A stretch of 40,562 nucleotides of DNA, taken from contig JAITCI010000010.1 of NCBI GenBank assembly GCA_031283155.1, positions 1 to 40,562 of the forward strand. Direction: 5' to 3'. Source of the DNA: Spirochaetota bacterium (GTDB taxonomy: Bacteria; Spirochaetota; JAGLSM01; JAKPMW01). The position numbers were made by a program, and so were the translations under genes. Within the stretch, counting starts at the first letter, position 1; each line of letters starts with the position of its first letter. The notes under the pieces are model-generated. The model was not told where the DNA came from. It searched no databases and worked only from the letters and a program-made list of their open reading frames with translations. Below, in pieces: positions 24,224 to 31,998 of this stretch.

Positions 24224-25225
24224 TTATGATGACACCACTTGCGGAGAACAAGGAGTGGAATAAATTTTTTCGTATATCTCCCTGTCCGCCTCGATAAAGC
24301 GTTTGCGCACAAGCTCGGCCTTAATGGCGTCGTTTGCCTGAAGCAGAAAATAATCGAGCAGACATATATAGCGATTCAGGAGCAGAGGGAGAAGAATACG
24401 CTTGTCGCTTCCGCTCTTTCGCAATTCTCCCTCCAGCCTGTATGCCTGATCCTGGAGCATCGCGACCTCATACTCCTCAAGTTCTCTCCTGATACTGAAA
24501 TAGTTTCCAAAGGCGGCGAAGATCGGTATCCAGCACGCAACCTCTTCGCCGGTAAATCCGGCTTGTCCGATCTCATATGCGAGGCTGCGGATGACAGGCG
24601 AGACAAGACGTTTGAGTTCAATCTCGCGTGGATTATGCAAAAAAGCCTCCCGAAAATACAATAATGATTTTTTTTGCCAATCCCTTTCTTCTCCAAGCAC
24701 GGCGTAGCAGTCAGCAAGCCGCGCGAGGATGCGCGAACTGTCGCGTTTGAGTTCCCAGGCATACTCAAAGGTCTGCACGGCGTGGCCCAAGTCGCGGATA
24801 TTGAAGTAACATTCTCCGATATCGTGCAGGAGACCGGCGTCCGGCGAGATGGTGTTTTCCCAGGCGCGGGTAAAACTGTGGATGGCCTCGGTAAAAATGA
24901 ACATCCGAATCGCCTGAGTCGCAGGCAGGGAGTCAATGCGCGCATCCGAACCGATGAAGTCCTCGAAACTATTCCATTCCTCCTTCAGAAATTTTCCTTT
25001 TTCCAATCCAGCCTGTCCATTGGTGATCCACTCCGCGCGGTTTTCCCAGAAACGGCAGGCCTTAATGCTCGTATCGATATCGGCATACTCGGGATTGCGT
25101 TCAAAAATGCCCTCAAGCGCCGCTCCCGCCTGTGTAAAATCGCCCAGACGGAGGTGATTGACGGCGGCTTTCATCAGGAGAGCGTCAGGATCGTCCTCGA
25201 AAGTGAGCTGCCCATCGGAATCCAC
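24224..25225 (-). CDS. TPR-containing protein of unknown function
   Basis: 333 residues, cytoplasmic, no signal peptide. Tetratricopeptide-like units are visible (LMKAAVNHLRLGDFTQAGAALEGIFERNP; LLHDIGECYFNIRDLGHAVQTFEYAWELK; ILARLADCYAVLGE...). The C-terminal third is helical and not recognised. GTG at 25225 is chosen, with a strong GGGAGGAAG site; the frame is open from a GTG at 25288, but that has no good site and would leave almost no leader after the TATAAT at 25303. It precedes the giant greA, so it may assist transcription or act as an adaptor (inference). Confidence 0.75.
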   Translation of the reverse strand: MDSDGQLTFEDDPDALLMKAAVNHLRLGDFTQAGAALEGIFERNPEYADIDTSIKACRFWENRAEWITNGQAGLEKGKFLKEEWNSFEDFIGSDARIDSLPATQAIRMFIFTEAIHSFTRAWENTISPDAGLLHDIGECYFNIRDLGHAVQTFEYAWELKRDSSRILARLADCYAVLGEERDWQKKSLLYFREAFLHNPREIELKRLVSPVIRSLAYEIGQAGFTGEEVACWIPIFAAFGNYFSIRRELEEYEVAMLQDQAYRLEGELRKSGSDKRILLPLLLNRYICLLDYFLLQANDAIKAELVRKRFIEADREIYEKIYSTPCSPQVVSS

Positions 25226-25302
25226 CGCTTTCTTCCTCCCGCTCTCTTTCGGCAGACGGCTCGCAGGCACAATGGAAATACGAGACACCTGAAGTATACC
25301 TG

Positions 25303-25308
25303 ATTATA
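25303..25308 (-). promoter_or_regulatory. Probable -10 element for the TPR-greA operon
   Basis: A perfect TATAAT on the minus strand upstream of the TPR gene. No good -35 lies at the normal distance (AATTTT at 17 bases); TTGACC lies too close, eight bases away. Confidence 0.45.
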
Positions 25309-25419
25309 GAGGGTAAGGTCAATAGAAAATTTGTATATGGATTTTTACGCAAAAAACCCCAGTATACATCCAATATAAGGCTTCGCTGCTCTCAAGAAAA
25401 GCATTAATATTGCGGCGGA

Positions 25420-25710
25420 TTAAAAAAGAAGGCTTCCTCCTTTTTCCGCACCGTTTTCGTTTTTGTGCCGCGCCGCTTTTGTTTGCTGGGGTGTATTTCC
25501 TGTGCCGGAATCAGGTTCCATATCCATGACGGTGACGCGCCGTTCCGCCTCCGCGAGGTATTTGGAGAGGGACGCCCGCAAACGCATACCTTCTTCGTAC
25601 AGGCATAATGCTTCTTCCAGAGGTACCTTTTCGCTGTCCAGCAATGAGGCAATCTCCTCAAGGCGCTCAAGTCCCTTTTCAAACAAATGTTTCCCGGCGG
25701 ATTTTGTCAT
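25420..25710 (-). CDS. xseB: Exodeoxyribonuclease VII small subunit
   Basis: 96 residues. The family core is FEKGLERLEEIASLLDSEKVPLEEALCLYEEGMRL, a helical hairpin that binds XseA; the last 30 residues are a polar tail. Exonuclease VII degrades single-stranded DNA. It overlaps the xseA end by four bases, so it is translationally coupled, giving the expected 1:several subunit operon. The gap 25289-25419 downstream holds no recognised gene or clear terminator. Confidence 0.93.
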   Translation of the reverse strand: MTKSAGKHLFEKGLERLEEIASLLDSEKVPLEEALCLYEEGMRLRASLSKYLAEAERRVTVMDMEPDSGTGNTPQQTKAARHKNENGAEKGGSLLF

Positions 25711-26957
25711 TCTGCTCTCCCGTCTGCGATTCTTACCGAAGTTATCTGCGAATCCACTGTGCCGTCCTCAAAAAGCAGGGTAAGCATATCGTTTGGTTTG
25801 AGGTTCGCGGCGCTGCGGATTCTTTCTCCCGTCTCTGTTCGCCGCGCAAGCGCAAAACCCTTCTGAAAGGGCAGCATGGGGTTATGTTTCTCGAGTCCAA
25901 TCCCCAGCGAGGCAAGACGCGCCTGCGCTTTACCCATGCGCAGCGCGATCCGTGATTTGATTTCCGCAAACAACGCATCATGCGTCTGCGCGAGGTATTC
26001 GATTCTTGACCGCGCGCCGCGCTGCGTGATATTCGCTGAACGGCTTTGTAAGCGCTCCCTCGCGCGCGCAAGCCGGAACGCGCGGGCACCGGAAAGACGC
26101 TGAGCGTAGCTCGAAAGCGCGTCGTGGAGCGCATCGCGATCCGGAAATACGTGCAATGCGGCGGTACTCGGCGTGGGAGCGCGTAGATCCGCCACAAAAT
26201 CGCATATCGTAAAATCAGGCTCATGCCCCACGGCGCTCACTATCGGGGTACCTGCCGCCGCTATCGTGCGCGCAAGTTCTTCGCTGTTGAACGGCCAGAG
26301 GTCTTCAATGGAACCGCCGCCGCGCGCGATGATGATTATATCCGCAAGACCATTAGCGTCGGCTTGCGTTATTGCTTTGATCAATTCGCGCGCCGCGCCT
26401 TCGCCCTGCACCGCAGACGGATACACAAGGATATCGATCCCGGGCGCGCGCGAAGCGCTGGTTTCGATTATATCGTGCATGACCGCTCCGCCCGTGGAAG
26501 TCACGAGCGCAACCGCGCGCGGATACCAAGGCAGCGGTTTTTTGCGCTCCTCGGCGAAGAGTCCCTCCGCCCAGAGTTTTTGTTTGAGTTCCTCGAATTT
26601 GCGGAAGAGATCGCCTTCCCCCTCTTCGGGTTCAACCATGCTGACGATGATCTGGCACTGACCGCGATCGGGGTAAAAGGAGACCCTGCCCGTAAAAACA
26701 GCCCGCACCCCGTCCTTCAGCTTGAGCAGCGGAGACAATGCCCTGCGCGCGCCCGCGAAGAGGACAGCCGCTATGGAGGCCTTGCTTTCCTTTATGGTAA
26801 AATAAATATGCCCGGAATCGTATTCCCGGAAATTGGATATCTCGCCGGACACGTACACACGGGAAAAATCATTCTCCAGTGAGGTCTTTATCAGCGCGCA
26901 AAGCTGTCCCACGCTATAGACTTCGCGTTTGGTTTCAAAATTATTCTCGTCGTCCAT
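25707..26957 (-). CDS. xseA: Exodeoxyribonuclease VII large subunit
   Basis: 416 residues. N-terminal OB fold (YSVGQLCALIKTSLENDF, VYVSGEISNF, HIYFTIKE), then the catalytic region with ARGGGSIEDLWPFN and SAVGHEPDFT, then a long helical segment. It cuts single-stranded DNA to short oligonucleotides for repair and recombination. The longer open frame up to 27296 runs through repeats and is rejected. The ATG at 26957 has no ribosome site and is only seven bases from a good -10 box, so its message may be leaderless. Confidence 0.94.
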   Translation of the reverse strand: MDDENNFETKREVYSVGQLCALIKTSLENDFSRVYVSGEISNFREYDSGHIYFTIKESKASIAAVLFAGARRALSPLLKLKDGVRAVFTGRVSFYPDRGQCQIIVSMVEPEEGEGDLFRKFEELKQKLWAEGLFAEERKKPLPWYPRAVALVTSTGGAVMHDIIETSASRAPGIDILVYPSAVQGEGAARELIKAITQADANGLADIIIIARGGGSIEDLWPFNSEELARTIAAAGTPIVSAVGHEPDFTICDFVADLRAPTPSTAALHVFPDRDALHDALSSYAQRLSGARAFRLARARERLQSRSANITQRGARSRIEYLAQTHDALFAEIKSRIALRMGKAQARLASLGIGLEKHNPMLPFQKGFALARRTETGERIRSAANLKPNDMLTLLFEDGTVDSQITSVRIADGRAE

Positions 26958-26964
26958 TCCGACA

Positions 26965-26993
26965 ATAGTACGCGCGCTTATTTGGTTGGGCAA
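26965..26993 (-). promoter_or_regulatory. Probable xseA promoter giving a leaderless transcript
   Basis: On the minus strand TTGCCC (26993-26988), a 17-base spacer and TACTAT (26970-26965). The predicted start of transcription is at or within one or two bases of the xseA ATG at 26957. Confidence 0.5.
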
Positions 26994-27034
26994 CGCATTT
27001 CGCGGAGCCGGATGCGCGCGAAGCGTGCAAGGCA

Positions 27035-27110
27035 AGCGCCCCGCGCTTCCAGAAGTACGTACTCCTTCTTCTGGAAATGGATGTCGGTAGCCGCGGGGCT
27101 GCGGAACAGG
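27035..27110 (+). repeat. 76-base direct repeat, copy 1
   Basis: Nearly identical to 27216-27291 (two mismatches by eye). It contains TTCCAGAAG/CTTCTGGAA as an inner stem and GCCCCGCG/CGCGGGGC as an outer stem, so one copy could fold into a nested hairpin. A 19-base block immediately to its left (27021-27039) recurs at 40473-40491. Confidence 0.9.
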
Positions 27111-27173
27111 AGGTTCGCGCTTTACTCTGAGCGTACAATTAGAGGGTAATGGCGAATAATACGACGTGTTTTG

Positions 27174-27214
27174 GCGGCATCCATGCCGCGTACGCGCATG
27201 GAACATCCTGTTCC
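27174..27214 (+). repeat. Intergenic repeat, double-hairpin unit C
   Basis: GCGGCAT/ATGCCGC (27174-27180 with 27183-27189) is the same 16-base palindrome, up to strand, as in unit B. A second hairpin GGAACA/TGTTCC (27200-27205 with 27209-27214, loop TCC) follows after a ten-base spacer. Confidence 0.75.
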
Positions 27215-27215
27215 G

Positions 27216-27291
27216 AGCGCCCCGTGCTTCCAGAAGTACGTACTCCTTCTTCTGGAAATGGATGTCGGTAGCCGCAGGGCTGCGGAACAGG
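27216..27291 (+). repeat. 76-base direct repeat, copy 2
   Basis: Second copy of 27035-27110. The two substitutions fall in the outer stem, where one makes a wobble pair and the other a mismatch; the inner stem is unchanged. Confidence 0.9.
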
Positions 27292-27367
27292 CACAAGCGT
27301 ATGCCTACGGAAAGATTTTGGATGTATATTTAGAATAGCATACCTGTTGCCCGGAGGGAGGTTTCCG

Positions 27368-28387
27368 ATGAGTTTTCAGTCAAAAGACGAAGGCGATGAC
27401 TATTTGCCGCAGCGTAAAAGAGATACGGCCGCGCGCCTTCTGGCGTTTGCTTTTTTCCTCTCTTTCGCTGCGGGGCTTATTTTGGTTTTGGGCGGCGAGC
27501 GCGGAAGCGTATCCGGCGATTCTGCGGCTTTGGGGCCGGAGCGCCCCGGAATTGCGGTATTCGATATCAACGGCGCCATCTCTTTTGACGAGCAGCGCAG
27601 TTTTATGGGTTTTGGGCAAAGGGGCGCGGCCTCAATCGCGGAAACCATTCGCCATTTTTCAGAAAATAAACTCGTTCGCGGGCTGGTGCTGCGCATCAAT
27701 TCGCCCGGAGGCAGCGTCGCGGCCACACAGGAGATATATAACGCCGTGAAGCGTTTCCGCGAAAGCGGCAAACCCGTTGTGGTTTCTATGGGCGACGTTG
27801 CGGCTTCCGGAGGGTATTATGTCGCGTGCGCGGCCTCGAGTATCTTCGCGAATCCGGGTTCCATCACCGGATCCATTGGCGTGATTATGTCCGCGCCCAA
27901 CTTAAGCGGACTATACGATTGGGCGCATATTGAATGGAACGTGATCAAGAGCGGGCGTTTTAAGGATATCATGTCGCCGTTTCGGGCCATGACCGAAGAG
28001 GAGCGCAAGCTGCTTGGTGAAATGATTCAGGATGCGTATCTGCAATTCTTTGACGCGGTGCATGGTTCCCGCGAGATCACCCGCGAAAAGCTCGAAAGCC
28101 TTGCGCAGGGGCAGGTTTTCTCCGGCAGACAGGCTTTGGCGGAGGGGCTGATAGACGATGTAGGCGATTTTGAGGCGGCATTGCTCGAGGCGGCTAAACT
28201 CGCGGGGATCGCCGGAAGGCCATATCTCATTTACGAAAAACAATCGTATAATTTGCTGGATTTGCTGGGCATGGGTGCCGCACTTGCGCGCGGAGAGCCG
28301 CGCAGCCTCCTGCCCGGGCTTGATCGCATCGGCAGGCAAAGCATTCTGCCGCCGCTCGCCTATCTTATGCCGGGTGCTCCCCAATGA
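27368..28387 (+). CDS. sppA: Signal peptide peptidase SppA
   Basis: 339 residues, an inner-membrane serine protease of family S49 that digests cleaved signal peptides. One N-terminal membrane segment at about 23-43 (LLAFAFFLSFAAGLILVLGG). Catalytic Ser147 lies in DVAASGGYYVA and the general-base Lys199 in KSGRFKD; RINSPGGSVAAT is the oxyanion region. It is the short form with a single domain. The ATG at 27368 has a GGAGGGAGG site. It overlaps the next gene by four bases and probably heads an envelope operon. Confidence 0.93.
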   Translation: MSFQSKDEGDDYLPQRKRDTAARLLAFAFFLSFAAGLILVLGGERGSVSGDSAALGPERPGIAVFDINGAISFDEQRSFMGFGQRGAASIAETIRHFSENKLVRGLVLRINSPGGSVAATQEIYNAVKRFRESGKPVVVSMGDVAASGGYYVACAASSIFANPGSITGSIGVIMSAPNLSGLYDWAHIEWNVIKSGRFKDIMSPFRAMTEEERKLLGEMIQDAYLQFFDAVHGSREITREKLESLAQGQVFSGRQALAEGLIDDVGDFEAALLEAAKLAGIAGRPYLIYEKQSYNLLDLLGMGAALARGEPRSLLPGLDRIGRQSILPPLAYLMPGAPQ

Positions 28388-28980
28388 AAACGCTTGATAT
28401 ATATCTCGCCGCTCTGATTGCCCCGCAGCGTTTTTTCGGGACTCTTGCCGAACATAAGCCCGGTATGCACACGCCCGCTTTTTTTGCCCTGATTGGCGGC
28501 GCGATTTCCCTTACCCTGGCTTTTCTTGTGCATTTCGGCGCTCATGGAGAGAGCGGGCGCGCGCTTTTTTCCACTCTTGCGGTGCTTCTTCCGCTTGCGC
28601 TTCTCTTTCTGCTGGCATGCAAGCTGGCTTTCGTGCACTGTATCGCGACGCTCTGGGGACAAAGCGGTGATCCCGGTTTGTACTGGATAGGCCAGTCGCT
28701 TGCCTTCGTTCCCTGGTTCCTCCTGCTTCCACTGGCGCTTCTCCTGCGGGTTTCCGGTCTCTCGGGTTTTTTTGCGCTTGGTTTTTGCGTCATTATGGGC
28801 TTCGCCTGGCGTATTGAACTCATTGCGCTCGGCGCGGTATATGGACTCCGCGCGGGCAGGGCGTTTTTGCTTTCGATACTCCCATTCGCGCTTGGATTTG
28901 CCTTTGCGGTGCTTGCCTTGCTTGCCTTTGTATCGCTTGTCGGCGGTTTGGTTTTTGCGGCATTGGGATTTGCGCTCTAG
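28384..28980 (+). CDS. Polytopic membrane protein, Yip1-like
   Basis: 198 residues, very hydrophobic, with about five predicted membrane segments (AFFALIGGAISLTLAFLVHF; LAVLLPLALLFLLACKL; LAFVPWFLLLPLALLL; FFALGFCVIMGFAWRIELI; LPFALGFAFAVLALLAF). The arrangement, with a short amphipathic N-terminal region containing a conserved-looking P-x-x-F-F, resembles Yip1-domain proteins. The start codon overlaps the sppA stop. No function can be assigned; its place between sppA and the lpt permeases suggests an envelope role. Confidence 0.75.
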   Translation: MKTLDIYLAALIAPQRFFGTLAEHKPGMHTPAFFALIGGAISLTLAFLVHFGAHGESGRALFSTLAVLLPLALLFLLACKLAFVHCIATLWGQSGDPGLYWIGQSLAFVPWFLLLPLALLLRVSGLSGFFALGFCVIMGFAWRIELIALGAVYGLRAGRAFLLSILPFALGFAFAVLALLAFVSLVGGLVFAALGFAL

Positions 28981-28986
28981 GGGCGG

Positions 28987-30324
28987 ATGATGAAGATTCT
29001 GACAAAATATATGCTGCGATCCCTCATACCGAATTATTTTGTCGGGCTCGCTTTTTTCACTATCCTGCTCCTCGTCAACGAAGTATTCCGGATGGTTGCG
29101 CTTGTTATTGAAAGAAACGCGTCCCCGGATCATGTCATGCAGCTTTTTGTTTTCACCATTCCGTATGTTCTCGCGCTGACCATTCCGATGGCGGTTATCA
29201 TCGCTTCAATTCTTACATTTGGACGTATGTCCAACGAAAATGAGATTGTTGCGCTCAGGGGGAGCGGCATATCGCTCAGGCGTATTATATGGCCCAATTT
29301 CTTTTTTGGTCTGGCGCTTCTCGCGCTCGCCCTCCTGTTTTATGACACCGTTCTGCCCTGGGGAAATTACCGCTATGTCAGGATGCGGCGTATTGTATTT
29401 ATGGGCGACCCTATGGCGGATTTCGGACCAAACCAGCTCATCGACATTGGCGGTCAGACAATTCATTACGACAGGGAAGATCCCGGCACAAAACTGATGC
29501 ATGACGTATATATCACGCATCCCGACGGAACAATAATTTTTGCCAAAGAAGGCGAGTTTGTTGACCGTGTTTTTTTCAGGGACAAGATGCTCCTGAGTTT
29601 CAGGCTGCGCGGGGTAACAATAGACGAGAACGACAGGAAGAAACCCACAGAATTTTTGTGTACCCAGGCACCCGTCATTATCCAAACCTTTTCCCACAAC
29701 TTTGATCTTTCGGGAGAGGTAGCGAAAACCGCGAGTACCATGTCGATACGGGAATTATACGCGAAGATCAAGCGGGACAACGAGGGGCGGGTAAAGCTCA
29801 TTCAGGAAGCGGTCGAAAAACGCGAAATGTTCAGAACTGAGCTTGATAAAGAAAGAAAATTCCTTGAGGAGATTTATAACCAGGATCCGTCTGTTCCCCA
29901 AAACCAGCGCGTTCGTCCGGGCAGAGCGCAGGATCCGGCAGAGCGTGAAAATTCAGAGCGCCGTATCGCGGAACTCGACGCGCAGGTGCAGAATCAGGAG
30001 AGCAGGATAGGGCAGCTCAGGCAGAGCAAGGGTTCCAGTACTCCTGAAGATCTGTACGAATTTCAGAAGAAATTCGCCCTTCCTTTTGCGTGTCTCGTTT
30101 TTACTATGGTGGGGGCACCGATGGGGATGTTCTCAAGGCGCAGCGGCAAGAGTCTGGGTTTTGGGTATGCGGTTGTCATTCTGGTGATCTATTATGTACT
30201 TCTTACCCTTGGGCAGGGATGGGCTATCTCCGAAAGAGTCAATCCTGTATTCTCTGCCTGGATGCCGGATATATTTATCGGAACAATCGGAATTATTCTG
30301 GTTCTGAAGAAATTGCGGGAGTGA
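28987..30324 (+). CDS. lptF: LptF/LptG-family permease with coiled-coil insert
   Basis: 445 residues; LptF/LptG proteins are usually about 360. This family forms, with LptB, the inner-membrane transporter that extracts lipopolysaccharide or another outer membrane lipid. Membrane segments lie at about 15-35, 55-77 and 103-122, and three more after 365; the periplasmic beta-jellyroll-like part is about 130-250. GRMSNENEIVALRGSGIS is the conserved cytoplasmic coupling helix. The extra length is a charged coiled coil at about 255-350 (ELYAKIKRDNEGRVKLIQEA, REMFRTELDKERKFLEEI, ERRIAELDAQVQNQESRI). Start could be this ATG or the adjacent one three bases later. Whether it is F or G is inferred from order. 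Confidence 0.85.
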   Translation: MMKILTKYMLRSLIPNYFVGLAFFTILLLVNEVFRMVALVIERNASPDHVMQLFVFTIPYVLALTIPMAVIIASILTFGRMSNENEIVALRGSGISLRRIIWPNFFFGLALLALALLFYDTVLPWGNYRYVRMRRIVFMGDPMADFGPNQLIDIGGQTIHYDREDPGTKLMHDVYITHPDGTIIFAKEGEFVDRVFFRDKMLLSFRLRGVTIDENDRKKPTEFLCTQAPVIIQTFSHNFDLSGEVAKTASTMSIRELYAKIKRDNEGRVKLIQEAVEKREMFRTELDKERKFLEEIYNQDPSVPQNQRVRPGRAQDPAERENSERRIAELDAQVQNQESRIGQLRQSKGSSTPEDLYEFQKKFALPFACLVFTMVGAPMGMFSRRSGKSLGFGYAVVILVIYYVLLTLGQGWAISERVNPVFSAWMPDIFIGTIGIILVLKKLRE

Positions 30325-30331
30325 AACAAAG

Positions 30332-31594
30332 GTGTTTAAGCTCAAGATCGTCGATTGGTATGTTTTTCGATCCTTTATCGCAACCTTTCTTGTCTCTTCG
30401 GTACTCTTTGTCGCCGTGCTGGTTCTCTTTGACATGATGAACCAGCTCAAATTTTTTCTGAACAACAAGGTCAGTTTTTCAGTCCTGATGGAGATGTATT
30501 TTTATAAAACATTTTTCCAGTTTACAATGATAAGCCCGGCGGCGGCGCTCTTCGCCGCAATCTATACCATTAACAAAATGGCCCGCAATAATGAATTGAT
30601 CGCGGTCATAAATTCCGGTATGAGCGTATACAGGCTGACGATCTCACTTATTATTTTTGGTCTCTTGTTCAGCACCTTTCTTGTGTATTTTAATGATCTC
30701 GTGGTTTTTCCCGCCGAGCGCAAGGCGAACACGATTTCCGACAGGGTGCGCCGCCGCAACAATCCGGATTCCAAAAACACCGTAAATGTACGGCTCTGGG
30801 GCGAGAACGGAGTTTTCTGGAAGGCTGCTTTTTACGACGCCTACAAGCAGGAACTCAGCAATATCGCTGTGGTCAAACTCCGCAGAAACGCCGGCGAAAA
30901 GCTCCCCGCAAGTTTCGCGCTGAATGAATTGCAAAACCGTATGGTTCCGGTGACGCAGCTTGAGGTGCGCTCAAATGCCGGTGAAGCGATCCTGATCACA
31001 AAAAAAATCGATGATATAAACGACGTGGAATACCTCGGGGATGTGCGCGCTATGCTGCCGGATCAGTACTGGCTCTATCGTGTGGAGGCGGAGCGCGCGC
31101 GGTATAATAAGGAGCAGGGAGGCTGGGATTTTTCAAATGGCAGAATACGCATATTTGACAGGGAAGGGACGCGGGTGGTGTCTTTTGATACGCGGTTTTT
31201 TCCGTTCGGCGATATTCCCTACGATTTTGAGCGCGAGGTCACCAAGGTCAACGCAATGACGACAAGCGAGGCGAGGGCCTATATCAACAAACTCGAGAAG
31301 GTCGGCGATACCCGCAGAAAGGCCATGGTGGAATATCATCTCAAATACTCCTTCCCGCTTGTCAATGGCATCATCATCATAATTGGGATATCCTTCGGGG
31401 GCTTTTCTCCCAAGTCGGTACTCGTACTCAGCTTTTTTGTCGCGATTGTGATTTATCTTCTCTACTATACCTTTGTGGCTCTGGGGCTTTCCATGGGGAA
31501 GATGGGCAGTCTGCCGCCTTTGATAGGCGCATGGATGGGAAATATTGTTTTTTTGGTTGTGAGTCTTGTTCTGCTGGTTTTCAGAAAAACCTGA
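30332..31594 (+). CDS. lptG: LptF/LptG-family permease
   Basis: 420 residues, GTG start seven bases after the preceding permease with a GGGAG site. Same architecture: N-terminal membrane segments (RSFIATFLVSSVLFVAVLVLF; MISPAAALFAAIYTI), coupling helix NKMARNNELIAVINSGMSVY, a periplasmic beta domain at about 125-310, and C-terminal segments (LVNGIIIIIGISFGG; VLVLSFFVAIVIYLLYYTF). It should pair with the preceding protein in one LptB2FG-type transporter. Its presence implies export of a glycolipid to the outer membrane, even though many treponemes lack classical lipopolysaccharide. LptB is not in the window. Confidence 0.87.
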   Translation: MFKLKIVDWYVFRSFIATFLVSSVLFVAVLVLFDMMNQLKFFLNNKVSFSVLMEMYFYKTFFQFTMISPAAALFAAIYTINKMARNNELIAVINSGMSVYRLTISLIIFGLLFSTFLVYFNDLVVFPAERKANTISDRVRRRNNPDSKNTVNVRLWGENGVFWKAAFYDAYKQELSNIAVVKLRRNAGEKLPASFALNELQNRMVPVTQLEVRSNAGEAILITKKIDDINDVEYLGDVRAMLPDQYWLYRVEAERARYNKEQGGWDFSNGRIRIFDREGTRVVSFDTRFFPFGDIPYDFEREVTKVNAMTTSEARAYINKLEKVGDTRRKAMVEYHLKYSFPLVNGIIIIIGISFGGFSPKSVLVLSFFVAIVIYLLYYTFVALGLSMGKMGSLPPLIGAWMGNIVFLVVSLVLLVFRKT

Positions 31595-31605
31595 AGGAGA
31601 ATGGA

Positions 31606-31989
31606 ATGCGCGCTTTACGAATTTTCGGGTTCATCCTGGCGATTTGCGCTGCGTCGTGCGGCAGTGAGGAATCTTCGGTTTTAAGCGTTTATAATTATCC
31701 GAATCCCTGTACGCCGGCGCAGGGAACCACACTGGTATTGAAATACAGCGTACCTATAGCGGGCGATCTTGGGTTGTATATGTACATATATGATCTCGCG
31801 GGCGCGCCGGTTGTCGTACGGTATATAACCAAAACAGTTGTCGCAAACGGCATAGAAATTCCCTGGGACGTTACAAATGATCGCGGCGAAGCGCTTGCCC
31901 CGGGCGTCTATATCTTCAAGGTTATCACGGAGGGCGTGCCGGGAAGTCTCGCCGCGCAGAATGCCAGCCATCGGCTGATGGTTCAGTAG
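31606..31989 (+). CDS. Small lipoprotein with FlgD-Ig / T9SS-CTD-like domain
   Basis: 127 residues. Lipobox AASC with Cys17, then a single immunoglobulin-like domain with the hallmarks of FlgD-Ig and type IX secretion C-terminal domains: YNYPNPCTP at the start, YMYIYDLAGAPV in the middle, IPWDVTNDRGEALAPGVYIFKV at the end. The mature protein is little more than this domain. The start has an AAGGAGAATGGA site; the frame is open further upstream inside lptG, but the signal peptide fixes the start. It is nine bases from a PorV-like gene. Confidence 0.8.
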   Translation: MRALRIFGFILAICAASCGSEESSVLSVYNYPNPCTPAQGTTLVLKYSVPIAGDLGLYMYIYDLAGAPVVVRYITKTVVANGIEIPWDVTNDRGEALAPGVYIFKVITEGVPGSLAAQNASHRLMVQ

Positions 31990-31998
31990 GGGGACGCC

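Larger units (their letters stand above)
26958..27367. other. Gene-free divergent region filled with repeats
   Basis: This 410-base gap between xseA and sppA holds the xseA promoter, a 19-base block shared with 40473-40491, two nearly identical 76-base repeats and a double-hairpin unit between them. I see no gene. A convincing sppA promoter was not found; TATATT and TAGAAT near 27325-27336 are candidates for a -10 only. Confidence 0.8.

Noticed and set aside
26958-27296. N-terminal extension of xseA by 113 residues
   Set aside because: The extension translates the repeats, is rich in Arg and Pro, and is followed by a normal XseA N-terminus at 26957.
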